Shown: piece by piece, positions 30,289 to 39,614 of the stretch
How the letters are laid out: each line of letters opens with the position of its first letter
How positions within the stretch are numbered: position 1 is the first letter of the stretch
Origin: Oegoconia quadripuncta
Lineage: Eukaryota > Arthropoda > Insecta > Lepidoptera > Autostichidae
Assembly (NCBI GenBank): GCA_949316235.1
Contig: OX438744.1
Coordinates: 32,980,778 to 33,044,777, forward strand
DNA: 64,000 nt
Reading direction: 5' to 3'
Notes under the pieces: generated by a model
What the model saw: the letters and a program-made list of their open reading frames with translations, nothing else
Told to the model about the DNA's origin: nothing
Databases searched by the model: none
Translations under genes and position numbers: made by a program

Positions 30289-30540
30289 GAACTGTTTGGT
30301 GTAGTGGTTAGATACTCTGCTGCTATACCAAAAGGTCGCGGGTTCGAATCCCGCTAGGGGCATATGTTTGTATGATGAATACAGACATGTGTTCCTGAGT
30401 TATGGATGTTTTTATAAACCCATAAATATTTATATAAACATCCATGCCTCGGGAATAAATGTTTGCATTCATCACACAAACATTTATTTATTTCGCCATG
30501 AGGTTAATCCACGCATGTGAAGCCGCGGGCGATAAGCTAG
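30289..30540 (+). mobile_element. mosaic of SINE-A, SINE-B and Helitron-like pieces
   Basis: 30289-30418 is a SINE-A 5' half (box A 'tggtgtagtggttag', box B 'gggttcgaatcccgctag'). 30420-30489 is a minus-strand SINE-B centre ('aacatccatgcctcgggaat'). 30490-30540 is a plus-strand Helitron-like 3' end finishing 'gataagCTAG' before T. The junctions fall at the 'tggatgttt/aaacatcca' word that SINE-A and SINE-B share. Confidence 0.75.
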
Positions 30541-30649
30541 TTAAAAAATAAATTGAAAATTTAGAAACCCCCGATCACTTAAACCTAATAATATGTATAT
30601 AAAGCAAAACAATGGTTAAGAAAGGTTGCTCTATCTTAATCTTCAATAT

Positions 30650-30765
30650 AATACAAAACCACACTCAAATCCGACTGCGCATTACTGAGATACGTCTGGA
30701 CAAAGCCTGGACATACGCAGTGCCGTCACACACACAACGCCCCTCGTTTTATGATGATAATAATT
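30650..30765 (-). repeat. repeat G fragment
   Basis: 'cgcattactgagatacgtct', 'ggacaaagcctggacatacg' and 'acaacgcccctcgttttatg' are the complement of repeat G. Confidence 0.5.
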
Positions 30766-31007
30766 TGAAAGAGACTTAATTATACGAGGAAAAACCGGTA
30801 AAATAATTTGCCTTGTTTGAAAAACAGATGAGAACAAATCAAATTAAAACTTTCGTTACGCACAAGAACAAACAAATTCATAAATGTTCAGGGCTGCCAT
30901 ATTAATAAAACTCCACCTCAATTTCATCAGTGTCACAATCCTTCCATTGCATATGAAATTACGCAGTAACTCTGTTAAGGAATATCAGGTGAATATTCAG
31001 ACTTCAA

Positions 31008-31160
31008 TCAATCAATCAAATACTCTTTATTGCACAATTAACAAAAGCTACATGAAGAATACAGCGTACATCATTAATCGCACAAAAGGCGGCCTTATCG
31101 CTAACAGCGATCTCTTCCAGGCGAACCTTAGGGTAAAGATACAACCTACCAGTAGATGAG
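31008..31160 (-). mobile_element. LINE 3' UTR (family L)
   Basis: The complement carries a tail with CAATAAAGAG-type sequence. The plus strand shows 'aatactctttattgcacaat', 'ggcggccttatcgctaacag' and 'cgatctcttccaggcgaacc'. The poly(A)-signal-like AATAAAG and the 'agcgatctcttcc' block are shared with 33262, 40955, 47083 and 53553. Part of a minus-strand C-terminal ORF may be included. Confidence 0.65.
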
Positions 31161-31212
31161 GCTTCAACATGCGAAACTATAAAAACGGCTTAAAAACAAA
31201 TTAAAGTCAAAC

Positions 31213-31460
31213 ATTTTAAGTTCATCATTATCATCATATAACGTCCGTCACAGAACGTCCACTGCTTCTTAGCAAGTCGATGGCAAACACATAAAATTCT
31301 TGAGGACCACTGGTCACCATAGGTATCCCCCATAAATTGGCTTGGTTGGCCAGCGACTTGCATCCAGCGACTTACCGCGACCTTTATCAAGTCGTCCGTC
31401 CACCTAGTGAGTGGACGTCCTACGCTGCGCTTGCAGGTGCGTGGTCTCCACTCGAAAACT
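31213..31460 (-). mobile_element. RTE-like LINE C-terminal relic
   Basis: 'catcattatcatcatataac', 'agaacgtccactgcttctta', 'gcgacttgcatccagcgac' and 'agtgagtggacgtcctacg' are, on the complement, the conserved end of RTE-type ORFs. It is followed by a CA-rich minisatellite. Confidence 0.65.
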
Positions 31461-31479
31461 TTAATGCCCTACCCAATCC

Positions 31480-31655
31480 CCCCACACACACATCACCCCT
31501 GCACACACACACATCATCCCTGCACACACACACATCACCCCTGCACACACACACATCACCCCCCCCCACACACACACACTCTCACACACATCACACACAC
31601 TCCCCCCCACACACACACGCACATTACGCACCCCTCCACACACACACACTTGCCT
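31480..31655. repeat. CA-rich minisatellite, 21-bp unit
   Basis: A 21-base unit of 'atcacccctg' plus 'cacacacacac' repeats about 3.5 times from 31491 (one unit has 'atcatccctg'). Irregular CA and C runs follow. Pro/His/Thr-rich ORFs over it are artefacts. Confidence 0.9.
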
Positions 31656-31849
31656 TAGTCCACTATCCACATGCCTCAACATTTACTTAGATAATGCATC
31701 ACTTTAAACATTGAGTTAATTATAAGTTAATATAATATAATTAATACAAAAGCACACAAAATTTTGATTTATTTTATACCGTTAAAAGTGTCGATTAACT
31801 ATCGATTTATCGATGTATTTTTTTTAAAACAATCGATTTTTAAAGTCGC

Positions 31850-31890
31850 ATTTAGGCCACCGACTTGGCTTAACGACTGTCTTTAATTTT
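31850..31890 (-). mobile_element. 5S-SINE body fragment
   Basis: 'aggccaccgacttggcttaa' followed by 'cgactgtctttaattttta' matches 23537-23575 of the 5S-derived SINE. It is a short relic. Confidence 0.45.
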
Positions 31891-31918
31891 TATACAGTTT
31901 ACATATGTCCAATATATA

Positions 31919-32378
31919 AGGTCTAACAAAATTAACCCGACAAACGTTGCAGAGTGTATGTATAGAATGTACCTATTGCGAAAAAAATTAAACATTAAAG
32001 TTAACAGATTTTATTCAAAAAATAAAATTTAGAAATGTAAATTTTGTGAGTTGGACCTTAATGGACGCGCGCTCTAAGTACTTTGTGCCGCGGTATCTTT
32101 GAAGACCACAAGCCGCTCGCCGCCCGCCGGCGCTCGCCCCGGCGCCGCCGCCGCGACTTGCCGTGATTATTGGGTGCGCCCTGTGCCCTTTTTCTCATTG
32201 ATAAAATAATCTACAATCAAATGAAGTAAGTCTGCTAATTTGTATTTTCATTTGCACGTACATTTAATTTTTTTACTCGGAAACTAAATGCTTGAGGCTA
32301 ATTTCTTTAATTAATATATTATTTTATTGTCATGTACGTGCAATTGCCAAAGTTTGTCGGATTAATTTTGTTAGACCC
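31919..32378. mobile_element. terminal-inverted-repeat element with a GC-rich core
   Basis: The left end 31919 'aggtctaacaaaattaaccc' and right end 32378 (complement) 'gggtctaacaaaattaatcc' match at nearly every position and continue for about 32 bases ('gacaaac'). Both ends are flanked by TATATA (31913-31918, 32379-32384), consistent with a TA-targeting Tc1/mariner-type element or a 6-bp duplication. No transposase is present. The core 32063-32190 is strikingly GC- and CpG-rich (32111-32160 almost entirely G/C) in an AT-rich genome. It is followed by 'caatcaaATGaa' and a consensus splice donor GTAAGT at 32226. The core might be a captured promoter or first exon, or an intrinsic element feature. 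Confidence 0.65.
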
Positions 32379-32889
32379 TATATAATGTGCGTTTTCCTGC
32401 GTGTAGTGTTACTGGCTAAGCAAATGCTGTGACCATAAAAAATTATACAATGTAGATAGGGACCCCAATTTCAATAGAAAGTAGGATCTAATTGATTGGA
32501 CCAAACTTCTCAAATAAATAGATCCGGGAAGGATCCCGGCAAGATAAATAGTCAAGACTGTGCCGGGTATCGACGGATAAATCCGGCTGCTCGCCAACTT
32601 AGACCCGGATACCCGTAAATTTAGAAACTTGCACAGAGATGTTACAAGTTCCAGGTAACAGTCAGACTTGACTATCTGTTTTATTGATGTAGGTAGGTGT
32701 ACCCAAAGGAAGGTTTACATTAACTTATTTAATTTTATCTCACACAATACAAGTGGCGTAGTCTTTTAAAGGTGTACCAACTTGGCAGAATTATTGCAGG
32801 AACCACATTTTGGGTGATTGTTGATTCTTAAAAGGCTCATAACTGCCAAAGACCTTGGACATTTTTGTCACATTCGCAGTTATTATTAC
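32379..32889. other. unassigned region
   Basis: No gene or recognised repeat. Confidence 0.4.
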
Positions 32890-33180
32890 ATACATGTTTG
32901 GTATAGTGGATAGCAAATCTGACCACGATACCAAAAGGTTGCGGGTTCTAATCCCGCTAGGGGCGTATTATGTTTGTGTGATGAATACGGACATGTGTAC
33001 CCGAGTTACAGATGTTTTCATTTATAATAACTATTTATTTACAAAAAAATACATATTTATGTAGTATATCAACCATCTAGTATCCACAACTCAAGCCTAT
33101 AGTTGCTTACTGTGGAACTAGATGGCGCTGTGTGTATGTCTAAGGATATGTATTATTTACAACGATTATTTATTTATTAT
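32890..33180 (+). mobile_element. SINE-A, full length, older
   Basis: Box A 'tggtatagtggatag' and the box-B region 'gcgggttctaatcccgctag' (one change inside box B) are followed by 'gtgtacccgagttacagatg', 'aaccatctagtatccacaac' and 'ggaactagatggcgctgtgt'. It ends 'attatttatttatta'. Confidence 0.82.
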
Positions 33181-33181
33181 A

Positions 33182-33655
33182 ATTATACATACATAATGGA
33201 GTGGTCAGAGAAATCCCAAACATTAAAGTTTAATGCTTGAAACAACATCTACGGTTAACTATATATTTACGTTTGTATTTTGTTGCTATTTTATAGATGT
33301 TATGTTTTAGTAGGTATATTTGACTATTGATTTATGTATGTATGTGTATGTAAATATATGAAATCTATTTACGTAGTTTGTATATCTGCATCCCTATTTA
33401 ATACCGCACAACCTACGCATTTCAAATGGTCGCGTGGAAGAGATCGCTTTTAGTCATAAGGTCGCCAAATTGTACATTCTATTCTTACCACTTTTCTGAA
33501 ACTGTATTTTCTTTTCTGTTGTGCAATAAAGTTCATTTGTATACAGAAATGCACACGTGGTGAGCCCATCGCCGTTGAAACGTAAACGTATAGTTATTAA
33601 TGTTGGTGTAAAGTTCCATAGTCGCCTCTTACGACACCCAATGGAATATGCTGGG
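33182..33655. repeat. repeat R split by a LINE 3' end
   Basis: 33182-33258 ('aagtttaatgcttgaaacaa', 'catctacggtt') and 33541-33655 ('acagaaatgcacacgtggtg', 'gagcccatcgccgttgaaac') are contiguous at 62890-63000. The insert is the LINE tail at 33262-33540; 'tata' at both edges may be the target duplication. Confidence 0.6.
33262..33540 (+). mobile_element. LINE 3' UTR (family L), sense orientation
   Basis: It contains 'gtagtttgtatatctgcatc', 'cgtggaagagatcgctttta', 'aaactgtattttcttttctg' and ends 'ttgtgcaataaagttcattt'. It is the complement of the copies at 40955-41220 and 47083-47290. AATAAAG near the end looks like a polyadenylation signal. Confidence 0.7.
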
Positions 33656-33755
33656 GTTAGTAATTTAGTTTTCTCGAGAAATAAGTAATCTCAATAAATA
33701 CTTCAACATTGTACATAACCTACAAACGTAACACTTCCTTCCAAAGTGTTATATA

Positions 33756-34416
33756 TTGGGTCTTTACCTATGAAATTGGAGTTTTTTTTCTTCGTTAATC
33801 ATAATTGTACCAATTTCTGTGATTTTCAAAGCTATATGCAAATTTGTTTTTTATTTGGAAAATTGAATATTATTTCAAAGTTTCACATGAAATATTTTTT
33901 AATTTCTGGGCTAAATCACATAATAAATAAAATTTGAACAGAGCTCTTTTCATGTGCTTCCCATAATAAATAAATAAAAATATAAATATTAAATAAATAT
34001 TTCGGACACTTACACCAATCATCTAGTCCCAAACTAAGCAAAGCTTGTACTATGGATACTAGATAACGGATAAACATACATAAATATTTATATAGACATC
34101 CAAGACTCGGAAATAAATGTTCGTATTCATCACACAAACATTTACCCCTCGCGGGATTCGAACCCGCAACCATTGGTTTCGCTGATAGGGTCACTATCCA
34201 CTACACCAATCGATCGTCAAATCGGTAATCATTTCTTAAGTTCGCTGAAACTTTTATAAAGCGGTTACTTTTAAAACTTAACGCTGCCTATACTTAACTT
34301 AATGTTATCCGATAATACACACACAGTTTAGCTAAAAAAAATCAAAAATGTTTGTATGGAGAAAACAGTCTTAATGAAATTCTTCATACAAAACGCCAAT
34401 TTCATAGGTAGGGACC
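33756..34416 (-). mobile_element. mariner-type MITE carrying an inserted SINE-B
   Basis: It is flanked by TA at 33754-33755 and 34417-34418. Ends are 'ttgggtctttacctatgaaa' and (complement of the right end) 'ggtccctacctatgaaattg'. Without the SINE-B at about 33960-34218 it is about 400 bp and collinear with 46002-46407 and 62519-62885. There is no coding capacity. The termini match the mariner relic at 35086-35612, the likely source of transposase. Confidence 0.82.
33960..34218 (-). mobile_element. SINE-B nested in a MITE
   Basis: The MITE copy at 46002 reads straight through ('agaaatgattatgggaagc'). Here the SINE-B separates 'cttcccataat' from 'taatcatttctt', leaving TAAT on both sides. The head is intact: 'cgggattcgaacccgcaacc' and 'ctacaccaatcgatcgtc' (complement). 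This orders the SINE-B insertion after the MITE insertion. Confidence 0.82.
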
Positions 34417-34479
34417 TAATAGAATGTGTGATTTATTTTTTGATTTCAAACTTAAATCTACTGTTGCTAACCCGAGCCG

Positions 34480-34605
34480 ATCGCCTTTAAAACATGCAAC
34501 TCGGTGGATGTTCTTTGGTGGAAAGTCCCTTAGTTGCCTTTAACGACACCCACGGGAAGAGACGGGTTAGTTCTAGGAATGGAACGTTCCGTGCCGAAAC
34601 CTATT
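34480..34605. repeat. repeat R fragment
   Basis: 'gatcgcctttaaaacatgca' and 'aacgacacccacgggaagag' with 'acgggttagttcta' match repeat R (compare 63035-63065). Confidence 0.6.
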
Positions 34606-35083
34606 TTTTATTAATTTATTGATTGAAATACTTTTAACAAAAATTACAAATCTTTTACATTAAATAAATTAGCCTGAAAAATTACGAGTAAAATCATTCG
34701 TCCAAGTTCTTATTGTACTAGTTTACTGTTTAGATTTTCTTTTGAGCAGCGAGATTTAGTCTCCAGTGCAAAGTAAAGATCAGTTTTCCTGTCATTTGAT
34801 ACTTCTACAGGTGCTCAGATGTCTACCCTAAAGCAAAGCTCATCCCAACTAACAACAATCTATTTACTAATTAGTCAAATCGACTGCGCTTCACGGTACA
34901 ACACTAGCTAAATCGATGGACGCGCCCCCAGCACTATTTGGTCGTCTGCCAGTGTGGTCGGCATGGATCTTGTGTAAAATGCGCACGCTCATTCGATAAA
35001 TCCATAAATTAAGTACTTTGGATACACTTGCGTTTTATTTAACATTACTTAGGTTAAAATTAAAAAACAGTTTTTAATAATAA
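34606..35083. other. unassigned region
   Basis: No gene or repeat recognised. Confidence 0.4.
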
Positions 35084-35085
35084 TA

Positions 35086-35612
35086 GGTCTTTACCTATGA
35101 AATTGCCGTTCTGCAGTACTGGCCATTTCAAATCAAAATAATTTTTCTTTGGATAAGAATTCTAATTTCAAATTAATTTTATTTTAAAAACATGGAATTC
35201 TTTTTCCAAAAGTAGTCATTTGTTTATTGATTAGTGTTGCATTTTCATCGCATTTCAATATATTTCGTCATCATGGATATGTTAAAAATTCGAGTAATTA
35301 TGGAATATGAGTACCGTCGTAGCAGCAACGCGGCACAAGCGGCACGCAACATCAACGACGTTTACGGAGCTAACACTACAAACCAACGCACCACCTGTTA
35401 TTGGTTTGCTCGCTTCCGTTCTGGGAATTTCGACCTGAAAAATTAATCTCGCGGTCGTCCGAAGACTTTGGTCGACAATGACGAATTAAAGGCGATTGTG
35501 GAAGCTGATGACATGCAATGGGTGATTACTTCGATTAATACAAATAAAAAATACATGAAAAAAAATCGTTTAAATTTTTTCATACAAAACGGCAATTTCA
35601 TAGGTAAAGACC
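35086..35612 (+). mobile_element. internally deleted mariner element
   Basis: The TIR GGTCTTTACCTATGAAATTG occurs at 35086 and, inverted, ending at 35612. TA duplications lie at 35084-35085 and 35613-35614. The TIRs agree over about 27 bp. The element keeps the 5' UTR and transposase N-terminus, then jumps to the 3' TIR. At 527 bp it is far shorter than the roughly 1.3 kb usual for mariners. Confidence 0.9.
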
Positions 35613-35643
35613 TAATACATATAATAATTGACATCCGAGTCAC
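35273..35643 (+). pseudogene. mariner transposase N-terminal fragment
   Basis: From ATG 35273 it reads MDMLKIRVIMEYEYRRSSNA, AQAARNINDVYGANTTNQRT and TCYWFARFRSGNFDLKN. An in-frame stop (35444-35446) interrupts before SRGRPKTLVDNDELKAIVEA. This is the bipartite helix-turn-helix DNA-binding region of mariner transposases, including the W.ARFRSG and GRP motifs (family knowledge). The whole catalytic domain (D,D34D) is deleted, so it is inactive as a transposase, though a DNA-binding peptide could in principle remain. The frame stays aligned across the stop to 35650, where it runs into the 3' TIR. Confidence 0.88.
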
Positions 35644-35644
35644 T

Positions 35645-35745
35645 TTTTAATTTTTTTAATGCGCAGTTATCTTCAATCACACCTGATGTTAAGTAAAGAT
35701 GAGGTCGAAGGTGGAAGCGTACTGACCCGGAAACCCCAACATATC
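35645..35745 (-). mobile_element. SINE-C 3' fragment
   Basis: Plus strand: T-rich, then 'cttcaatcacacctgatgtt', 'gatgaggtcgaaggtggaag' and 'ccggaaaccccaaca'. It is 5'-truncated and starts 32 bp after the mariner relic. Confidence 0.75.
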
Positions 35746-35896
35746 ATGGATCTTTGATATTAAACCGTTTTGAAGATATTTGGCTTTAAACACAGTTTAT
35801 TAGTATTTGGTTGACATCATAGTTTATCGGAGGTTCTCCGTTTTTTTTTTCATGGAAATCGGTAAAGCAGTTTTGAATATATATAGCTTTTAATAC

Positions 35897-36183
35897 TTAA
35901 TTTGGTGTAGTGGTTAAAAACTCTGACTGCTACACCAAAAAGTCGCGGGTTCGAATTCCGCTAGGGGCATATGTTTGTATGATAAATACATGAATGTATT
36001 CATCTGAACATACAGACAAATGTTCCCAAGTTAAGGATGTTTTTCATTTATATACGTATTTCTTTACAAAAAAAAATGTATTTATGTAGTATATCAACCC
36101 TTTGGTATCCATAATACAAGCCTATTTGCTTTACGTGGAACTAGACGGTGCTGTGTGTATGTGCAAAGGTATTTATTTATTAG
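35897..36183 (+). mobile_element. SINE-A, nearly full length
   Basis: 'tttggtgtagtggttaaaaa', 'gcgggttcgaattccgctag', 'gttcccaagttaaggatgtt', 'ggaactagacggtgctgtgt' and the end 'aaaggtatttatttatta' follow SINE-A order. Box B has one change. Confidence 0.82.
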
Positions 36184-36329
36184 TTTATCTAGATGACAAC
36201 ATTTTGCTCGGGATTTTCAATTTAAAAGATTCGTCGAGTATTTTTTTTACTTGGTATGTTTTTGTCGTGTAAGGAGAAGATATCCCACAATAATTTCAAA
36301 TATTTCGTACAGTTCTCAGCCATCACACA

Positions 36330-36545
36330 TGCCATCTCGCACATGCAGAAGGTTCTCGAGTTGCGATCACGCACCGGAAAACGCAGCGTGGGCAAGCCTC
36401 CCACGAGGTGGACCGACGATTTGGTAAAGATCCCGGGAAGCCGATGGATGCGGGCAGAGCAGGACCGATCGTTGTGGAGATCTTTTGGGGAGACCTATGT
36501 CCAGCAGTGGACGTCTTTCTGCTGATGATGATGATGACACATGCC
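36330..36545 (+). pseudogene. RTE-type LINE C-terminus and tail
   Basis: The open frame reads HMQKVLELRSRTGKRSVGKP, PTRWTDDLVKIPGSRWMRAE and QDRSLWRSFGETYVQQWTSF, stop, followed by 'tgatgatgatgatgac'. The RTG.R..GRP..RW.DD, W...AQDR..W and Y.QQW motifs are the conserved C-terminus of RTE/craft-like LINEs (family knowledge). Microsatellite-like TGATGA tails are typical of RTE elements. Only about 65 codons are left. Confidence 0.85.
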
Positions 36546-37236
36546 ATTATTATCTGCAACCAAAATTCATCTAAATTATTAAAAGTAGAGCACCTCTAGG
36601 ACTTAAAAATGAAGACCGTGTTTATTGCATTCCCGGTTGTTAAATCAATACGAAAAATTTTAAAATAATAGCAGAAAAGAAAACTGTAGGAGATTTAACT
36701 TTTCTACGTGATCCTTGACCCTTCGAGACGCAATGCACTTAACTTTCGCAACCTAGCAGCGTTCGATCCTCAAAGAAACTCTGCTGCAAGCAAAAATGTG
36801 CCTTATGTTGCTTATCGTATGGTTTACCAGATCGTTCTTATCTTAGCTTATAGTCCATACTCCGTATTTATTTATAATCAAGTCCAATCAATTATTGAAT
36901 ACTTGACTTGCTCGGATTTCTATCGGAATATACTTGGTTCTTTATTTTCGATTTGCTATTTGATAGGATTTCATTTTGCTTGCGAGTTTTGCTTCATTCG
37001 GTAGAAGGAAAGGAGGATCATGTGAATCAAATTTGATTTTTCACGTCAGACATCTCATATTAGCTTAAATTGCATCGTTATTTTTTTGGCTTTGCTTTGT
37101 ATACATACAAAGTTGTAATTGAACCAATGCATTAAAAGCTTTGAGTTCCTTGTCTCATTTAAGGAGTCAGTCTTGTCAAGGAGAGTTAAGAAACAGTCGA
37201 TTTCAATTAGTATCAATTGTAAAATATTATAATAGA
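36546..37236. other. unassigned AT-rich region
   Basis: A 98-codon ORF (36708-37004) is hydrophobic at its end but AT-driven, and I do not recognise it. Confidence 0.35.
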
Positions 37237-37460
37237 CTAGCTTTTCGATTCGCCTGCATTTATGTTTAGGTTATGTTTAATTTCTTTATACCGCGGGAAC
37301 CACATCGTCACTTCCCATCAGGTGAGATTGTGGTCAAACACGTATCCAGTTAAAAAAAAATGTTCTACCTATATATCTGATTTAATCTAAGTCCGTTTAG
37401 CCGTGATTGAGTAACAAACAAACAATCATCCAAACTTTCGCATTTATAATATTAGTTAGA
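37237..37460 (-). mobile_element. Helitron-like element with an inserted SINE tail
   Basis: It ends CTAG (complement) at 37237-37240 after A, and starts TCTAACTAATATTATAAATG on the minus strand, with T at 37461. Positions 37301-37361 ('cacatcgtcacttcccatca', 'ggtgagattgtggtcaaac' and an A run) replace the usual middle. They are the 3' end of the SINE-like tail also seen at 29347 and 41815. Confidence 0.75.
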
Positions 37461-37594
37461 TTAAACGAGATTAATAGGTGCTGATGTACCTATATCCGAG
37501 CTAGTGTATTGCTACAGTAAAGGAAAAAGTCTCAATTTTGGATTAATAGCCGTCATAGTTATAGAATTTATTCCCTTTAGCTCATTTGTTAAGT

Positions 37595-37920
37595 CTATTT
37601 TTTTAAATATTCACGGAGGGGGTATCAACAACCTCTTGAGGAAGCTGATTCTATATGCTCACAACTCTGTTATTGATCGTGTGAAACCCGACGTTGTTAG
37701 CTTTAAAGGGGATCAGTTTCTTATCATTTTTATGTCAGGCACGATGGATTTGACTGAGGTTGAAAATGACCGGCATGTTAATGCTATTGTATCTGTAAAA
37801 CAAGACCTCGTACGTCTCAATCATGTATCCTCTTATACGCCGATTACTCGATGACATCAGTTTCAGTGATTGGAGTCTGTATCGGCCGTTCTGTAGACCT
37901 TGGGAGACAGTATCAAACAC
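37595..37920 (-). pseudogene. LINE reverse-transcriptase C-terminal region (CR1/L2/jockey-like)
   Basis: Minus-strand frames give QGLQNGRYRLQSLKLMSSSN, RRIRGYMIETYEVLFYRY and, after a break, FHTINNRVVSI, NQLPQEVVDTPSVN and KNRL. This follows the usual order of 'Y..RL..L.L..L..RR.RGDMIE.YK' then 'NRVV..WN.LP..VV.A.SVN.FKNRLD' (family knowledge). Several stops are present. It is longer than the related tails at 7586 and 17098. Confidence 0.78.
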
Positions 37921-37960
37921 TTGGCAGTGTGGCTGTAGCTGGAATCTTCCGCACCCAAAA

Positions 37961-38780
37961 AAACAAAGTTAAGCAAAGCTCACTTACTTGGTACCGCGCG
38001 CCTGGTGTTCATGTAAGAACTACGCAGCAGCAACAGACATCATCACAGCATCCAGCAGCATTCACCAAAGATCCAAAGTGTATCACCGTCCCAACAGCAC
38101 TTGGTAAATGACAATACACCAAAATCATAGTCTAACAGTTAAATTTAACGGCACAAACACGAGCACAGGAAAAATTACCAGTTCACGAACTGTTCTGGTT
38201 CTTATATACGAATAATATGAAATTATCGCCGGCCGGCATTGATGTACGACGCAAACATAAACAGCGCCAGAGCAAGACTCCTTTTACAATGCAGCCAACA
38301 TAATAATAAAAACTTCAAATGCCACTTTCTAAAGCTTTTTAGCCAAAAACTAAATGTCACTCTCGGATGCAGCACAGGTGGCAGCCTTGATCCTTTTCGC
38401 TGCGTCCGAATGGCGCGTAATATGAGCTGTATTCCCCTTCTTTGTATTTGGGAAAGAATCATCCAGACTACAGTTTAATTGGCCAAGACAGAGTCTTTGC
38501 TCGTATATATTTATCTTTCAATCCCAGTTTTTGTGGGCAAACAGACAACAGATTCTTTTATACTTTACATACATATAGATAACATTTCATCTGTAAATAC
38601 CTCCAGTAAATCTCACTCATTCCTCTTACGTGACCCGTACCAAACTGCCTTCACTTTATCCATGCTGAATCCACAATGCATACAGTTGAAGACAGGGCTA
38701 GGGTTGTTGGCACATACAATTTCAGAGAATTATACGAATATACGGCTTTACACGTAGTTTCTCAATTGGTCGTTCGTACA
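37961..38780. other. unassigned region
   Basis: Overlapping ORFs on both strands (38223-38478) and 38479-38757 match nothing I recognise. Confidence 0.35.
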
Positions 38781-38989
38781 TGTCCGCCTGGCTAGCTAGC
38801 ACCATCTTATCTAAGTCTGCCGCCAAACAGCAGTGTATTGCTGTGTTCCGGTTGTCAGAGGTAAGATAACCAGTCCCCCAAATAAGATGTTCTAAATGTT
38901 TCCCGGTCTGTGCGCTTCCCTTCGGTCTCATCTTCAATAAACATCAGGTGTGATTGAGATCAAGTACTAAGTCGTTGTGCAAAAAAAAA
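38781..38989 (+). mobile_element. SINE-C, 5' truncated and divergent
   Basis: 'gtccgcctggctagctagca', 'cttatctaagtctgccgcca', 'taagataaccagtcccccaa' and 'aacatcaggtgtgattgaga' are followed by an A run. Several small indels mark it as older. Confidence 0.75.
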
Positions 38990-39032
38990 GATTCGGTCAG
39001 GAAATTTAGGTAAATACATGTATATATGTTTA

Positions 39033-39257
39033 CTAGCATTCCGCTCGCGGCCTCGCCTGCATGAAATAATTTTACCGCGAATATGTTTAATTTGTTTATC
39101 CCGCGGGAACTACTCAGTTTATCGAGAAAAAATAATCCTATGCTTTAATCCAGGGTATGTTCTACCTATATGCCAAATTTCGTCCAAATACGTTCACCCG
39201 TTTCGCTGTGATTGACGAACAAACATCTAAACTTTCGCTTTTATAATGTTAGTTAGA
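39033..39257 (-). mobile_element. Helitron-like element, nearly full length
   Basis: CTAG (complement end) lies at 39033-39036 after A 39032. The body has 'gcgggaactactcagtttat', 'atgccaaatttcgtccaaat' and 'cgtttcgctgtgattgacga', and starts TCTAACTAACATTATAAAAG on the minus strand. Its length is 225 bp. The right flank is C rather than T, probably a point change. Confidence 0.72.
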
Positions 39258-39614
39258 CTAGTTTTATAGATAGATACCGTCACGGCTATATTAGTTTTAC
39301 TTTTCTTTTTCAATTATCAAAAATAACATTCCCTAAACCTGCTTTCATTTTGAATTTGATATCGATAAAAAGAAGGGGCAGCCCTACACCAACAAGCACT
39401 AGTAACGCGAGAAGTTCGCAGATTTGTCTTCGGCGGGATGAAGAGGCTGTCGCTAATGCGAATAGTTCCTCGAATTGCGTCAACAACTAATGCGAGGTCT
39501 TACTGCTTGCTTTTACTGCTTCTACTGAGCTCTGCTTTGATGTTTGTTATATTTTTTATTAAAAATTTACTACTGTGTAGGCAACGTTCAATTTTATTCA
39601 ATAATCACTAGTCT
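39258..39614. other. unassigned region
   Basis: No gene or repeat recognised. Confidence 0.4.

Noticed and set aside
31337..31690. 117-codon Pro/His/Thr-rich ORF
   Set aside because: It reads through an RTE relic into a CA/C-rich minisatellite; not a protein gene.
32060..32230. Promoter and first exon of a host gene
   Set aside because: Not accepted as a feature on its own: the GC-rich core lies between terminal inverted repeats, so an element-borne origin is at least as likely. Kept as a finding.
36708..37004. 98-codon possible membrane protein
   Set aside because: AT-driven hydrophobic composition, no start context, no family resemblance, no conservation evidence.
38223..38478. Overlapping 79-codon ORFs on both strands
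   Set aside because: No motif I recognise in either; mutual overlap suggests chance.
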